This document shows, piece by piece, positions 1-8,546 of a stretch of DNA of 64,000 nucleotides. The notes below the pieces were generated by a model. That model searched no databases. It saw only the letters and a program-made list of their open reading frames with translations, and had not been told where the DNA came from. Source of the DNA: Rodentibacter sp. JRC1 (lineage in GTDB: Bacteria; Pseudomonadota; Gammaproteobacteria; Enterobacterales; Pasteurellaceae); the NCBI RefSeq assembly GCF_020521555.1, contig NZ_BPWA01000001.1, forward strand, positions 930,001-994,000. The letters are read 5' to 3'. Position 1 is the first letter of the stretch, and every line of letters starts with the position of its first letter. A program made the translations under genes and the position numbers.

Positions 1-1
1 C

Positions 2-2116
2 CGTAGGGTTGAAAATGGAGCACTAAATATTATTGATTCTTTAATTTCACTAAATGTTGCTGCTAACTCACCAAGGCAGGATAGTCTTTACTCATATTTT
101 TACGAACTCAATAATTCAACGATAAATTTAAAGGATAGCTCTACTATTTATCACCTACACCCAAATTCAAATGGTGTTTTTTTATTAAAAAATTCCACTG
201 CAAATATCATAGATTCAAGTGTTATTTCTAAGGGGGAATTGGGAGCAATCGAATTTACACAAAGTACCGTTATTTTAAATAATGCCTCCATTTCCGCCCC
301 CAAAGAATCCTCAGCATTCATGTATTCTGATAAAAATAATGTAGTGAAAATTGAAAATAACTCGACTATTTCTTCAGGTGAGTTTCTAGGGAGTAATTGG
401 CTGGTAGATGATATTCAACAAGGAAACATTTCTTCCCAAGAAGGAAATATTAATATTGAAATAGCAAATTCAAAAATTATTTCTGATGTATTCGCCTACC
501 TTACTCCAAGTGACGATGAAGTAGGTAAAATTAAAGAGGCGATTACTATTACTGCCGAAAATTCCACTTTATCAGGGCTAACGAAAGCTGTTGATGCCCC
601 AGATTCAACATTGAATTTAACCTTGAATAATTCTGTGTGGAATACTTCACAAACGGAGATTGACGGTAAAACACTATTGGATAGTAGCCTCACGAACCTA
701 TCTTTGCAGAAAGGTTCAGTAAATTTTGTCAATACTCTCGGGTTTCAAACTCTTACAATCACTGGCGATTTATCAGGCTCAGGAAATTTCACCCTCAACA
801 CTAATCTTGCCAACCAAGAATCCGATAAGATCGTAGTACAAGGCAAAGACAGCGGTCAATTTGGCTTAGATATTCGTAATAGTGATGATGAACCCAACGC
901 CCCAAACGGCAAAGTAACCCTTGTTGAAACACAAACAGGCGAAGCACAATTTAGCTTGCTGAATCGTGAATATGTCGATGCAGGAGCGTATCGTTATCGC
1001 TTGAATAAAGAAGGGACAAACTGGGTACTTTCTAACCGTGCAGGAGAAAAGACAACTTCAACACCTGTTGCGCCAACAAATCCGCCTACACCGAAAATCC
1101 CAACCAAGCCTACACCATCTGTAGAGGATAACATAGCAGTTCAGCCAATCCCCCCAACAACTCCAAGTGAAAACACGGCACCACAACCGCCGATTATTCC
1201 GCCGGTGATTGTACCACCAACAACCACCGAACCGGCTAACCCACAACTTGCCTTAAGTGAAAAATCTAACGCACTGGTTTCACTCCGCCAAGCTCAATTA
1301 CACCTTGTTGAACAAGGCTTAACGGATTTACACCACCGCCTAGGCGAATTAAAACGTGGCGAACAAGGCAATGTATGGGTGAAAAATGTAAATTCTCGTT
1401 CAAAACTGACCGCACTTTCAGTTTCCTCAAATAGCCAATCATCGGGTTTTGAACAAAATATTCACAGCCTACAACTGGGGGCAGATGTTGCATTGAGCGA
1501 CAATTTCCGTTTGGGCGGATTTATCGGCAATGCCCGTTCCGATGTGGATTTTAATCACGATTATGGTTCAGGCAAAGTTAAAGGACAATCATTCGGGATC
1601 TACGGAACCTATCTCGCCGACAACGGTTTCTATTGGGATAACATCGCCAAATACGACCGCTTGAAAGCAGAAAACCCTGAAACAGGCAAACGCAAATATC
1701 ACGGCTACACCCTTTCCAGCGAAGTGGGGCGGATTCACACACTCGGTTCAGGTTGGACAATCACACCACAACTTCAACTTGCGTGGACAACCCTTTCAGG
1801 ACAAAGCGATGAAGATCGCCTGAATGCCTACACGGGACGAGCAGGTGTGCGTGTTGCCAAAACGATTGAATTCAACGGCTGGAATATACAACCTTACGCC
1901 GAAATTAATGGCGTAAAAACGAAAACCCGCCACAATCAAGTACGTGTCAATCAATACGCATTTGATGTTGCTGAAACAGGTAGCCGTTTTGAAAGTGCCT
2001 TGGGTTTAAATGCCCAATTCGGGCAACACCGATTCGGACTTGAAGGCGGTTTCACAAGCGGTAAAAAACTCGACCAACCTTACAAAGTGCAATTGACGTA
2101 TCGGTATAGTTGGTAG
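2..2116 (+). CDS. Autotransporter adhesin, type Va (5' end outside window)
   Basis: The reading frame is open from the first bases of the window, so the start codon and signal peptide lie upstream. The visible part has about 330 residues of degenerate beta-helix passenger rich in Asn, Ser and Thr. A pertactin-like segment follows (around the GDLSGSGNF motif), then a Pro/Thr-rich linker (1060-1230), and a C-terminal 12-strand-type beta-barrel ending in YRYSW, with the aromatic last residue typical of autotransporter barrels. The protein is expected to be exported by Sec, inserted by BAM and displayed at the surface. The passenger is not specific enough to name a ligand. The internal TTG at 239 is not the true start. 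The family call is secure; the individual name is not. Confidence 0.9.
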   Translation, partial: RRVENGALNIIDSLISLNVAANSPRQDSLYSYFYELNNSTINLKDSSTIYHLHPNSNGVFLLKNSTANIIDSSVISKGELGAIEFTQSTVILNNASISAPKESSAFMYSDKNNVVKIENNSTISSGEFLGSNWLVDDIQQGNISSQEGNINIEIANSKIISDVFAYLTPSDDEVGKIKEAITITAENSTLSGLTKAVDAPDSTLNLTLNNSVWNTSQTEIDGKTLLDSSLTNLSLQKGSVNFVNTLGFQTLTITGDLSGSGNFTLNTNLANQESDKIVVQGKDSGQFGLDIRNSDDEPNAPNGKVTLVETQTGEAQFSLLNREYVDAGAYRYRLNKEGTNWVLSNRAGEKTTSTPVAPTNPPTPKIPTKPTPSVEDNIAVQPIPPTTPSENTAPQPPIIPPVIVPPTTTEPANPQLALSEKSNALVSLRQAQLHLVEQGLTDLHHRLGELKRGEQGNVWVKNVNSRSKLTALSVSSNSQSSGFEQNIHSLQLGADVALSDNFRLGGFIGNARSDVDFNHDYGSGKVKGQSFGIYGTYLADNGFYWDNIAKYDRLKAENPETGKRKYHGYTLSSEVGRIHTLGSGWTITPQLQLAWTTLSGQSDEDRLNAYTGRAGVRVAKTIEFNGWNIQPYAEINGVKTKTRHNQVRVNQYAFDVAETGSRFESALGLNAQFGQHRFGLEGGFTSGKKLDQPYKVQLTYRYSW

Positions 2117-2132
2117 CTACAAACACGTTTAA

Positions 2133-2166
2133 AAAAATCCCCCTGCTGTTGTACAGGGGGATTTTT
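2133..2166 (+). terminator. Rho-independent terminator of the autotransporter gene
   Basis: A 13-bp stem AAAAATCCCCCTG / CAGGGGGATTTTT with an 8-nt loop lies 17 nt after the stop codon and ends in a T-rich tract. Confidence 0.9.
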
Positions 2167-2203
2167 CTTTCCAGCCAATCTTATTGTTATCCTAGCATTG
2201 CCT

Positions 2204-2249
2204 GTTTAAATCTCGTAAAATTTCGACCGCACTTTTGCCGATAAACAAT
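2204..2249. repeat. Junction repeat copy 1, containing a DNA uptake signal
   Basis: About 46 bp beginning GTTTAAATCTCG and containing ACCGCACTTTTGCC is repeated, with a handful of substitutions, at 4548-4593. Both copies sit at an edge of cdiA-derived sequence, so this may be a recombination footprint or a fragment of an old intergenic region. Confidence 0.6.
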
Positions 2250-2255
2250 TTCCCT

Positions 2256-2385
2256 TTGGCAACCGCACCCGATAAAGTCGTGTCACCACCGCTGGTGAGG
2301 CTGATGGTTTCACTGTCTAAATGGCTGTTGTTTTGAATTGTATGGCGTTCGTCTTATTTGCCCTTGCTAAAACCACCTTCAGGCG
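2256..2385 (-). pseudogene. Scrap of a cdiA/fhaB FHA-2 repeat region
   Basis: The minus strand reads SGGDTTL-like and QNNSHL-like sequence matching residues encoded at about 7,990-8,120, 11,110-11,240 and 15,720-15,850 in the longer copies. The CAA codon of the KQDER motif in those copies is TAA here, and the frame is broken on both sides. It is a dead remnant, probably the edge of a deleted sixth module. Confidence 0.75.
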
Positions 2386-2396
2386 GATTGTTTAAA

Positions 2397-2765
2397 TCAT
2401 GAAACAAACTTATGATCCTCATACTCCCATTCAAAATATTTTCTTAATTTACGCAGTATATCCTCCCAAGTCTCACCTTCAATAGAATTGACTAGAATTT
2501 TCAGTTCTCTTTCTAAATCATCAAAATCATCAAAATCAACAATAATTGTTTTTTCTCCTAATAATATCTTGTCTTTTTCTATCCAGTGTTTTACCCAATT
2601 AAGATTAACTACATGAACTAAAAAATAATCTGCCGAGATATTATCTTGCTCACCTATAGATAAAGATAAGGTTAAGCAGTATGTAGGTTCTAACATTGCT
2701 AATTGAGCTTCATATTTATTAGAAACAGTGTAAAAATAAATATCTTTTAAATCAGCTCTTAACAT
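2397..2765 (-). CDS. cdiI: CDI immunity protein, Imm8-like
   Basis: This 122-residue acidic cytoplasmic protein starts 2 nt after the stop of the preceding toxin module. The C-terminal pattern with EGETWED followed by L..YFEWEYED matches the Imm8 immunity family as I know it; the N-terminal half contains the sheet-forming DYFLVHVV..NW segment also usual there. It should bind and neutralise the C-terminal toxin of the gene encoded at 2768-4549. There is no signal peptide or membrane segment, so the cognate toxin should act in the cytoplasm. The family call comes from motif memory, not from a search. Confidence 0.75.
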   Translation of the reverse strand: MLRADLKDIYFYTVSNKYEAQLAMLEPTYCLTLSLSIGEQDNISADYFLVHVVNLNWVKHWIEKDKILLGEKTIIVDFDDFDDLERELKILVNSIEGETWEDILRKLRKYFEWEYEDHKFVS

Positions 2766-2767
2766 AA

Positions 2768-4549
2768 CTAATCCTTAATATTAATATGCAAATTACTCTC
2801 TGAAATGAATTTTCCTTTTTCATTTGTATATCCCCTTTCAAAATTAGCTTGAATACCTGTTTTGGCATAAGGAGAATTAAGCTTGCTATTTGCAGGTCTA
2901 TATCTCCTTGTTCCATCTAAACTTGTCAATCCACCATCACTATTGCGAATTGCACCATCACCAACCCATTCTGATGCCAATCTCTCCGTCTCTTTACGAG
3001 TAAATATTCCATTAACAGTTAAATTCCCTTTTCCAAACGCAGCATGATCCAATACAGGATTTTTAGTTACCGTATTCTGGAGATTTTCCTTAATCAATTG
3101 TTCTTTCAACTTCGGATACAACGCCACATTTTCAGCCCCTGACGGATAATCACTATCCCCAACCATCTTACGCTGATGCTTATCCATTCCTGAAGCAGGG
3201 TAAGCTTTATTTTTCTCACTGACTAAGTTTTTGACTTTATTAAATCCATCCTTAGCCAAACCACCTACCGCACCAATTGCAGAGCCTGCCTCTATCGCCG
3301 TTAAACCTAACTTTGTTGCGCTAGAAAGTTTACTGAAACTTTCCGCATTTTCTTTATCCACCAAGTTTGATAAGGTTATGCGATTCGCTGAATTGAGGTC
3401 ATTCGGGTAATACACCATCATACTACTGAAAAAACCTAGGTTGTTCTCTAACTCTTGGGCACCGGTATTCATTTGATATAAATGCGCACTTTCACAAAGG
3501 ACATTACCTTTACAAGCGATTAATTCCTTACGATTTTTTTCACTGAGTCCTTTGTATTTTTCAAAAATCGGCTTAGTATCCCGACCTTCTTTCTGCGCTT
3601 TATCCAACTCCCGAATGAGATTTTCTACATCAATATTACTAAAGTAGTTATTCTCCACCGCACTTTTCGCCGTTCTCATACCTTGTAGCGTGGAAGCGGT
3701 ATTACCGCCTGTCACATTGCCCGCTAATGCCCCCGAAAGCTGTCCTGCTAGTGAAAGAAGATTGCGCTCTTCTTCCGTCAGTTGACTTGCCGATTTGTTA
3801 AACACCATCTCAGAAAGCAACATCGCACTTGCCTCACCTGCTACACCGGAGGCTGCTCCGGCAAAGGCATTGTTTCCGCTCGCTTTGGCTTCAAGTGCGG
3901 AAAGCGTGGCGTGTGCCAGTAAATTCGCCAGTCTGCTGTCTTTAGTGTATTCGTGAATTTTGGCATTTAGCTCCGGAGAAAGGGCTGATACTGCTGCTTC
4001 GCCTGCACTACCTCCCGATAAAATCGTACCCAATGTCATCACCGCCGCATCAAGTTTGCGTTTTGACGAGCCACCTGTCTGCCAACTTTCGGCTTCCGCT
4101 TTTGCTTGATTGTATATGTGCGTTAAGTTTGATAATTCCTCTTTTGACGCGTTTTCGGCTTTTGCTTTAGTCAGTGCTTTTTCTGCCTTTTTAACTTCTT
4201 CTTGAGCCGCTTTTTGTTTCTGCTCAGAATAGGTCGTAACCGCTTCCGACATATCTCCCACAGCTCCCGCTATGACTTGCTGCTCTTTAAGCTTTTGTTT
4301 GATATCAAAGGTTGTTTTCACTTGGCTGTTGGCTTGGCTAAGCTCGGTGTTTATCCCCAATGCCTTCGCGGTGGTTTCAGTCGGTTGGCTATCCTTATTT
4401 AAGATAATCTTGCCTTCCGTTAAGGTCGCTTTGGTGATGCTGCTATCACTTTCACTAGCATATAACGGGATTGCCGGGTTAATACTGTTGCTTTGTGGCG
4501 TCCCCGTAAGCTTGGCAACTTTTGCTTGTTGCTCTGCTTCCTCAGCGGT
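2768..4549 (-). CDS. Orphan CdiA C-terminal module 5 (pretoxin plus toxin, no start codon)
   Basis: The frame opens directly after an in-frame TAA (4550-4552) and has no ATG near its 5' end; the first possible start is a TTG at 4360, in the middle of conserved sequence. The first 90 or so codons are nearly identical to the 3' part of cdiA. The pretoxin region then differs from the other modules up to AVENN (near 3650). About 290 residues of unique sequence follow, ending with a toxin-like tip that contains GDGAIRNSDGG and QANFERGY. I do not recognise the toxin fold. It has no signal peptide or transporter-recognition domain, so it is a silent donor module unless recombined into full-length cdiA. 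It is followed immediately by an Imm8-like gene. Confidence 0.75.
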   Translation of the reverse strand, partial: TAEEAEQQAKVAKLTGTPQSNSINPAIPLYASESDSSITKATLTEGKIILNKDSQPTETTAKALGINTELSQANSQVKTTFDIKQKLKEQQVIAGAVGDMSEAVTTYSEQKQKAAQEEVKKAEKALTKAKAENASKEELSNLTHIYNQAKAEAESWQTGGSSKRKLDAAVMTLGTILSGGSAGEAAVSALSPELNAKIHEYTKDSRLANLLAHATLSALEAKASGNNAFAGAASGVAGEASAMLLSEMVFNKSASQLTEEERNLLSLAGQLSGALAGNVTGGNTASTLQGMRTAKSAVENNYFSNIDVENLIRELDKAQKEGRDTKPIFEKYKGLSEKNRKELIACKGNVLCESAHLYQMNTGAQELENNLGFFSSMMVYYPNDLNSANRITLSNLVDKENAESFSKLSSATKLGLTAIEAGSAIGAVGGLAKDGFNKVKNLVSEKNKAYPASGMDKHQRKMVGDSDYPSGAENVALYPKLKEQLIKENLQNTVTKNPVLDHAAFGKGNLTVNGIFTRKETERLASEWVGDGAIRNSDGGLTSLDGTRRYRPANSKLNSPYAKTGIQANFERGYTNEKGKFISESNLHINIKD

Positions 4550-4593
4550 TTAAATCTCGCAGAATTTAGACCGCACTTTTGCCAATAAATAAT
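4548..4593. repeat. Junction repeat copy 2
   Basis: This is the second copy of the 46-bp sequence at 2204-2249. It lies exactly where the cdiA-homologous sequence of module 5 begins. Confidence 0.6.
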
Positions 4594-4617
4594 ATGTGCT
4601 TTTGGCAAAAGTGCGGT
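4570..4617. terminator. Inverted pair of uptake signals, hairpin
   Basis: ACCGCACTTTTGCC and GGCAAAAGTGCGGT form a perfect 14-bp stem with a 20-nt loop, downstream of the immunity gene at 4644-5039. Inverted uptake-signal pairs commonly serve as terminators in Pasteurellaceae. The loop is long and no strong T-run follows on the minus strand, so termination is inferred. Confidence 0.6.
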
Positions 4618-4643
4618 CAGATTGAGCTGATTCTTTAACAAGA

Positions 4644-5039
4644 TCAGAAATCTAATTTTATAAATGGAAACTCCTTTTTAAACCTTTCTAATATATGAGG
4701 ATTTTTTTCTAAAGCTGATAAAGCTTCTTTTTTTGATACTGGACTATCAAACATACTTCCGAAACGCTTTATTGCTATTCCATATATTGAATTATACTCC
4801 TTATCATTTAATATTGGATCGGGTGTAAACCCGATAATCTTTAATAAATCATAGAAAGAGCCATCAAAATCAATTAAATCGAAAATATATAATGGTAATT
4901 CTTCTATACTACTATCATTTATAACTAAACTAACCCACTCTCTAAATTCGATTCTATTAATTGCTCCAGTAATTAAACAGGATTTAACAAATCCAATATC
5001 TTCACTGGACTCCCGTGTTAATTTAAACTTATTTACCAT
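4644..5039 (-). CDS. cdiI: Immunity protein paired with WHH toxin module 4
   Basis: This 131-residue protein starts inside the 3' end of the WHH toxin fragment (11-nt overlap), the coupling expected of toxin and immunity genes. It is clearly homologous to the 128-residue product of 5472-5858: both have an EFR.WV.LVIND-type motif, an IPL/LPL-x-FDL segment, and end in FPFIKLDF. I do not assign a named Imm family. It is soluble and has no signal peptide, in keeping with a nuclease toxin acting in the cytoplasm. Confidence 0.75.
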   Translation of the reverse strand: MVNKFKLTRESSEDIGFVKSCLITGAINRIEFREWVSLVINDSSIEELPLYIFDLIDFDGSFYDLLKIIGFTPDPILNDKEYNSIYGIAIKRFGSMFDSPVSKKEALSALEKNPHILERFKKEFPFIKLDF

Positions 5040-5394
5040 CTTTTATTCCCTCCCATCCTATGTGACCTGTATTTTTATGAATATCAGAATCAATTAATTG
5101 CATCTTTCCTGTATCCTGATTGTGATGCCATGTAAATCCTGGTATTTTACTTTCTCCTCTGTAAATAGCTTCTAATTGAGACGGAGTAAATTTATTTTTA
5201 CTAACATATCCATTATTGATAGCATTTGCTAAATCTCTACTAGCCATCCGCATTTGCTCTTGATAAGAAGTATTCCTGAAATCAGTAATATCTAATTTTT
5301 TGCTCGGCGTGATATTTTTCAGTGTTTTGACGGCTGATAATCTCAAGCCCTTTAAGGTCGGCTTCCCAACGCTCTGCCTTAAGGTTGGCTGCAT
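5029..5394 (-). CDS. WHH-type HNH/EndoVII nuclease toxin tip, module 4
   Basis: The C-terminal half contains FTWHHNQDTGKMQLID and H...TGHIGWEG, the signature of the WHH branch of the HNH/endonuclease VII toxins. The intact relative at 5861-8545 has TWHHHQDTGRMQLI. About 90 residues align with that protein from the SDF/TDF motif to the end. The first 30 or so codons read a neighbouring FHA-like segment in the wrong frame, so the natural N-terminus is lost and the start at 5394 is arbitrary. It lacks the FHA-2, pretoxin and VENN parts and cannot be delivered as it stands. Confidence 0.7.
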   Translation of the reverse strand: MQPTLRQSVGKPTLKGLRLSAVKTLKNITPSKKLDITDFRNTSYQEQMRMASRDLANAINNGYVSKNKFTPSQLEAIYRGESKIPGFTWHHNQDTGKMQLIDSDIHKNTGHIGWEGIKDGK

Positions 5395-5470
5395 CCAAAG
5401 TCAGTTTGCCATCTGGGCTATTGGTTATAATCGTGCTGCTGTGTAATAAGCTGTTTTGCCAAGTATTCAT
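5282..5470 (-). pseudogene. FHA-like segment fused out of frame to the WHH toxin
   Basis: A frame starts with ATG one base after the stop codon of the immunity gene at 5472-5858 and encodes FHA-repeat-like sequence (GKLTLDAANLKAERW). It runs into a run of six A (minus strand, near 5299-5304), after which the toxin frame is offset by one base. Removing one A would join this segment to the KLDITDF start of the toxin. The segment does not match other cdiA copies in the window, so it came from a different FHA gene or region. Confidence 0.6.
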
Positions 5471-5471
5471 C

Positions 5472-5858
5472 TTAAAAATCTAATTTTATAAACGGAAACA
5501 TTTTCTTATATTTATCCAAAATATAAGGATGTTTATTTAAAGCTATAATAGCATCATCCTTAGAAACACAAGGGTCATATAATACTTTAAATCTTTCATA
5601 TGCAATATAATATAATGCATAATCCTCTTCTTTAGATAAATCATTATTAAATTCAAAGCCAATTACATCATATATTTTAAATAGCGAATCATTAAAAAAT
5701 AATAAATCAAACATAAATAATGGTATTTCATCACTCTCTAAGTCATTAATCACTAGTTCTACCCATTGTTTAAATTCATCTAAATTGACCGCTTGATTGT
5801 ACAAGCAAGATATTGCAAAATTTAGATCACTTGCATTATTTTTATATATTTTCCACAT
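5472..5858 (-). CDS. cdiI: Immunity protein paired with WHH toxin module 3
   Basis: This 128-residue soluble protein begins 2 nt after the stop of the toxin gene. It is a paralogue of the product of 4644-5039, sharing its length, an EFKQWVELVIND motif and the terminal FPFIKLDF. Its position and family resemblance make it the cognate inhibitor of the WHH nuclease encoded just upstream. No named family is assigned. Confidence 0.8.
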   Translation of the reverse strand: MWKIYKNNASDLNFAISCLYNQAVNLDEFKQWVELVINDLESDEIPLFMFDLLFFNDSLFKIYDVIGFEFNNDLSKEEDYALYYIAYERFKVLYDPCVSKDDAIIALNKHPYILDKYKKMFPFIKLDF

Positions 5859-5860
5859 AA

Positions 5861-8545
5861 TTATTTTCCTTTTTGGATACTGTCACCACCAATATGCCCT
5901 GTTTTTGAATGAATTCTCTCATTTATAAGTTGCATTCTCCCCGTATCTTGATGATGATGCCATGTTAAATGAGGAATTTTACTTTTTCCTTTCTTGATTG
6001 CATCAAGTTGCTCTATGGTAAATTTATTTTTATCAATATGCCCTTTTTCAATAGCTTTAGCTAAATCTTGTGTTGCGAGCTTCATTTGCTCTTCATAAGA
6101 TATAGATTTGAAATCTGAAATTCTAATTTTAGTATCATACTTCGCTATATCATCAAAAATAGGAAAACCTTTATTATCAAATGGAACATCTGTCACAGGA
6201 TGTTTTTTACCTGCAAGTTTCACATTTTTGGAATTTAAAGGCGGAACCGTTGTTGATTTAACATTAGATTTACCATAAACCTCTTCAAAGCCTTTTCTAA
6301 GCTCCTTAGAGTCATAAATCCCATTGACCGAATTATTTATATAACGAGCCGCTTCTTGTTGATGTTTAACGACTTCCGCTATATTCCCTACTTTTTCTGC
6401 AGCCTTCGCCTTTTGAATTGAAACCTTCGCTGCTTTAAGCGGTTTGGTAACAAAATCTGCCCCCGGAATAATCCCTATTGTCGCTAACGCATAATCAATT
6501 CCATCTTCTGCTTCAACAAAGGATTTCGCATCACCAACAACCGGTGTTAAATCTGCAATAAAACCTGCAATATTACCCGTTGTTTTAAGGTTTTCGATAA
6601 GCTCAGGATGTGCTTTTTCAAATTTCTCAATAGCGGCTTTTTCTACATCTGTAGCGATTTGTTTTGCTTGCTCTGCTTGAGCTAGGCTATTAAGAACCTC
6701 TGGTGAATAACCAAATAAATTATTCTCCACCGCATTCTTCGCTATCGCTGAACCCGTGCTGACTGCATTCAAGGTTTCTGCACTGTTACCTTTAGTTGCC
6801 GCCCCTGCCGCTACACCGGCTAAGGCTTTGGTGATTTCAAGCACTTGCTCTTTTTCTTCAGGGGTGAGTTCGCTCGGGTCTTTTTGGTAAATGCCTTGGG
6901 TTAAGGCTCTTGCACCGAGCTCTGCCGTTGCCGCTGAAATCGCCCCCGTACTCGCTTTACCGCCCGAAAGCTCTGCTTCGATTGCGCCCCATAATACATG
7001 CGCCGCAATATTCGCCGTTTCGCTTTGTGCCGTGAGCGTTTTTATCGCTTGGTTTACATAAGGGGAGGCTGCGCCCGCCGCAATAGCTTCGGTCGGTTTA
7101 CCTGCCAAGGCAAGGCTAAGTGCGGTCGTTACCGCCTCCACTTTGCGTTTATGTTCTCCCGAGGTTTGCCATTTCTCCGCTTCTTGTTTCTTCTGAGCTG
7201 CCTCTGCGATTTTTCCTGCTTTAGCCAGTTCTTCCGCTTCTTCATTCAGTGCCTTCGCTTTACTTTCCGTATAAGCCTGAGCCGCTGCGCCGATTTCCCC
7301 TATTGCATTACCAATCACCTGCTGTTCGCTAAGTTTTTGTTGGATATCAAAGGTTGCTTTCACTTGGCTGTTGGCTTGGCTAAGCTCAGTGTTTATCCCC
7401 AATGCTTTCGCCGTGGTTTCAGTCGGTTGGCTATCCTTATTTAAGATAATCTTGCCTTCCGTTAAGGTCGCTTTGGTTATGCTGCTATCACTTTCACTAG
7501 CATATAACGGGATTGTCGGGTTGATACCATCACTTTGTGGCGTCCCCGTAAGCTTGGAAATTTTTGCCTGTTGTGCCGCTTCTTCCTCAGTTTTGGCTTC
7601 TACGCCGCCGAGTTTATTGAGATTGGCTGAGCCACTGATGCTGCCACTGATGGCTCGGCTTTGGCTTTCGTTTTTAATGTCGCTAAAGGTCAGGGTATTG
7701 GTTTTCAGTTCACTGTTATTTGGGTTGGCGCTGGCGATTGCTCCGCCTTTAAGTTGAACGTGGTTCGCATTAATATGGTAACCGCCTTCTTCTGTAAATA
7801 AGCCCGACTGCTCAGCCACTTGTTTGCTGCTTGACTTGCCGCTTGAGGCATTGCCGTAACCGCTTGCTCCCCATCCCGTTCCCAATGACACCTGTATTCT
7901 TCCGCCGAAGCCTGCGCTACTGCTTTGGCTGTGATGTTCATCTTGGCGGCTTTCTATCTTCAAGGTACCGCCCACATCGGTGTGAATTGTCTTGGCTTTC
8001 GCTACCGCACCCGCTAGAGTCGTGTCGCCACCGCTGCTGAGGCTGATGCTTTCACTGTCTAAATGGCTGTTGTTTTGAATAAGATGACGTTCGTCTTGTT
8101 TACTATTGCTAAAGCCGCCTTGCGCATAAACGTAAACGCCTGTTTGAGCACCGATGGCGACACCCGCACCCACTTCCACTCCGCTACTTTGTTGTCTGCC
8201 TTTTTGCGTTGCCGTACTTTGACTTGATTCAAGCACGAGCTCTTTTGCCGCATTTAAGCGAATTGAGCTGTCCGCTAACCGCTTGCCTTCCGCATCTCGA
8301 CTCGTGAAATCCGTCTGTTTCGCACGAATATCACCACGGCGGGATTTGATGTCGATATGTTGTGCATTAAGCAGATTGCCTTGCGCTTCTGCCTGTTTCG
8401 ATTCAAGTCGTTCTCGGCTGTGGCTATAGCCCGTCCCCGCTTCCACCCGTAATAATGCACCGCCGGCGGCCGCATTGGCGTAGGTGGAGTAGGCTTTCGC
8501 CGCCACATTTACATCTCTTCTAAGAGTACCAATTTGAATGCTCAC
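5861..8545 (-). CDS. Orphan CdiA C-terminal module 3 with WHH nuclease toxin
   Basis: This 894-residue product lacks the signal peptide, TPS domain, FHA-1 and receptor region. The GTG start at 8545 lies one base after the stop of the upstream immunity gene (TAGAGTG). After 13 unrelated residues it joins the FHA-2 region of cdiA at AAKAYSTYANAAAGG. It continues through the pretoxin region to AVENN (near 6720). The tip has a PVVGDAKSFVEA / IGIIPG pretoxin segment and ends in a WHH nuclease domain (TWHHHQDTGRMQLI, HSKTGHIGG). The toxin should cut DNA or RNA in a target cell if moved into a full-length cdiA. Delivery from this copy alone is not expected. Translational coupling with the immunity gene upstream is possible. 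Confidence 0.85.
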   Translation of the reverse strand: MSIQIGTLRRDVNVAAKAYSTYANAAAGGALLRVEAGTGYSHSRERLESKQAEAQGNLLNAQHIDIKSRRGDIRAKQTDFTSRDAEGKRLADSSIRLNAAKELVLESSQSTATQKGRQQSSGVEVGAGVAIGAQTGVYVYAQGGFSNSKQDERHLIQNNSHLDSESISLSSGGDTTLAGAVAKAKTIHTDVGGTLKIESRQDEHHSQSSSAGFGGRIQVSLGTGWGASGYGNASSGKSSSKQVAEQSGLFTEEGGYHINANHVQLKGGAIASANPNNSELKTNTLTFSDIKNESQSRAISGSISGSANLNKLGGVEAKTEEEAAQQAKISKLTGTPQSDGINPTIPLYASESDSSITKATLTEGKIILNKDSQPTETTAKALGINTELSQANSQVKATFDIQQKLSEQQVIGNAIGEIGAAAQAYTESKAKALNEEAEELAKAGKIAEAAQKKQEAEKWQTSGEHKRKVEAVTTALSLALAGKPTEAIAAGAASPYVNQAIKTLTAQSETANIAAHVLWGAIEAELSGGKASTGAISAATAELGARALTQGIYQKDPSELTPEEKEQVLEITKALAGVAAGAATKGNSAETLNAVSTGSAIAKNAVENNLFGYSPEVLNSLAQAEQAKQIATDVEKAAIEKFEKAHPELIENLKTTGNIAGFIADLTPVVGDAKSFVEAEDGIDYALATIGIIPGADFVTKPLKAAKVSIQKAKAAEKVGNIAEVVKHQQEAARYINNSVNGIYDSKELRKGFEEVYGKSNVKSTTVPPLNSKNVKLAGKKHPVTDVPFDNKGFPIFDDIAKYDTKIRISDFKSISYEEQMKLATQDLAKAIEKGHIDKNKFTIEQLDAIKKGKSKIPHLTWHHHQDTGRMQLINERIHSKTGHIGGDSIQKGK
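6719..8512 (-). repeat. cdiA 3' direct repeat, copy 3
   Basis: The sequence matches the copy at about 9,839-11,632 with a constant offset of 3,120 bp and scattered substitutions. The left edge is at the VENN codons. Confidence 0.8.
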
Positions 8546-8546
8546 T

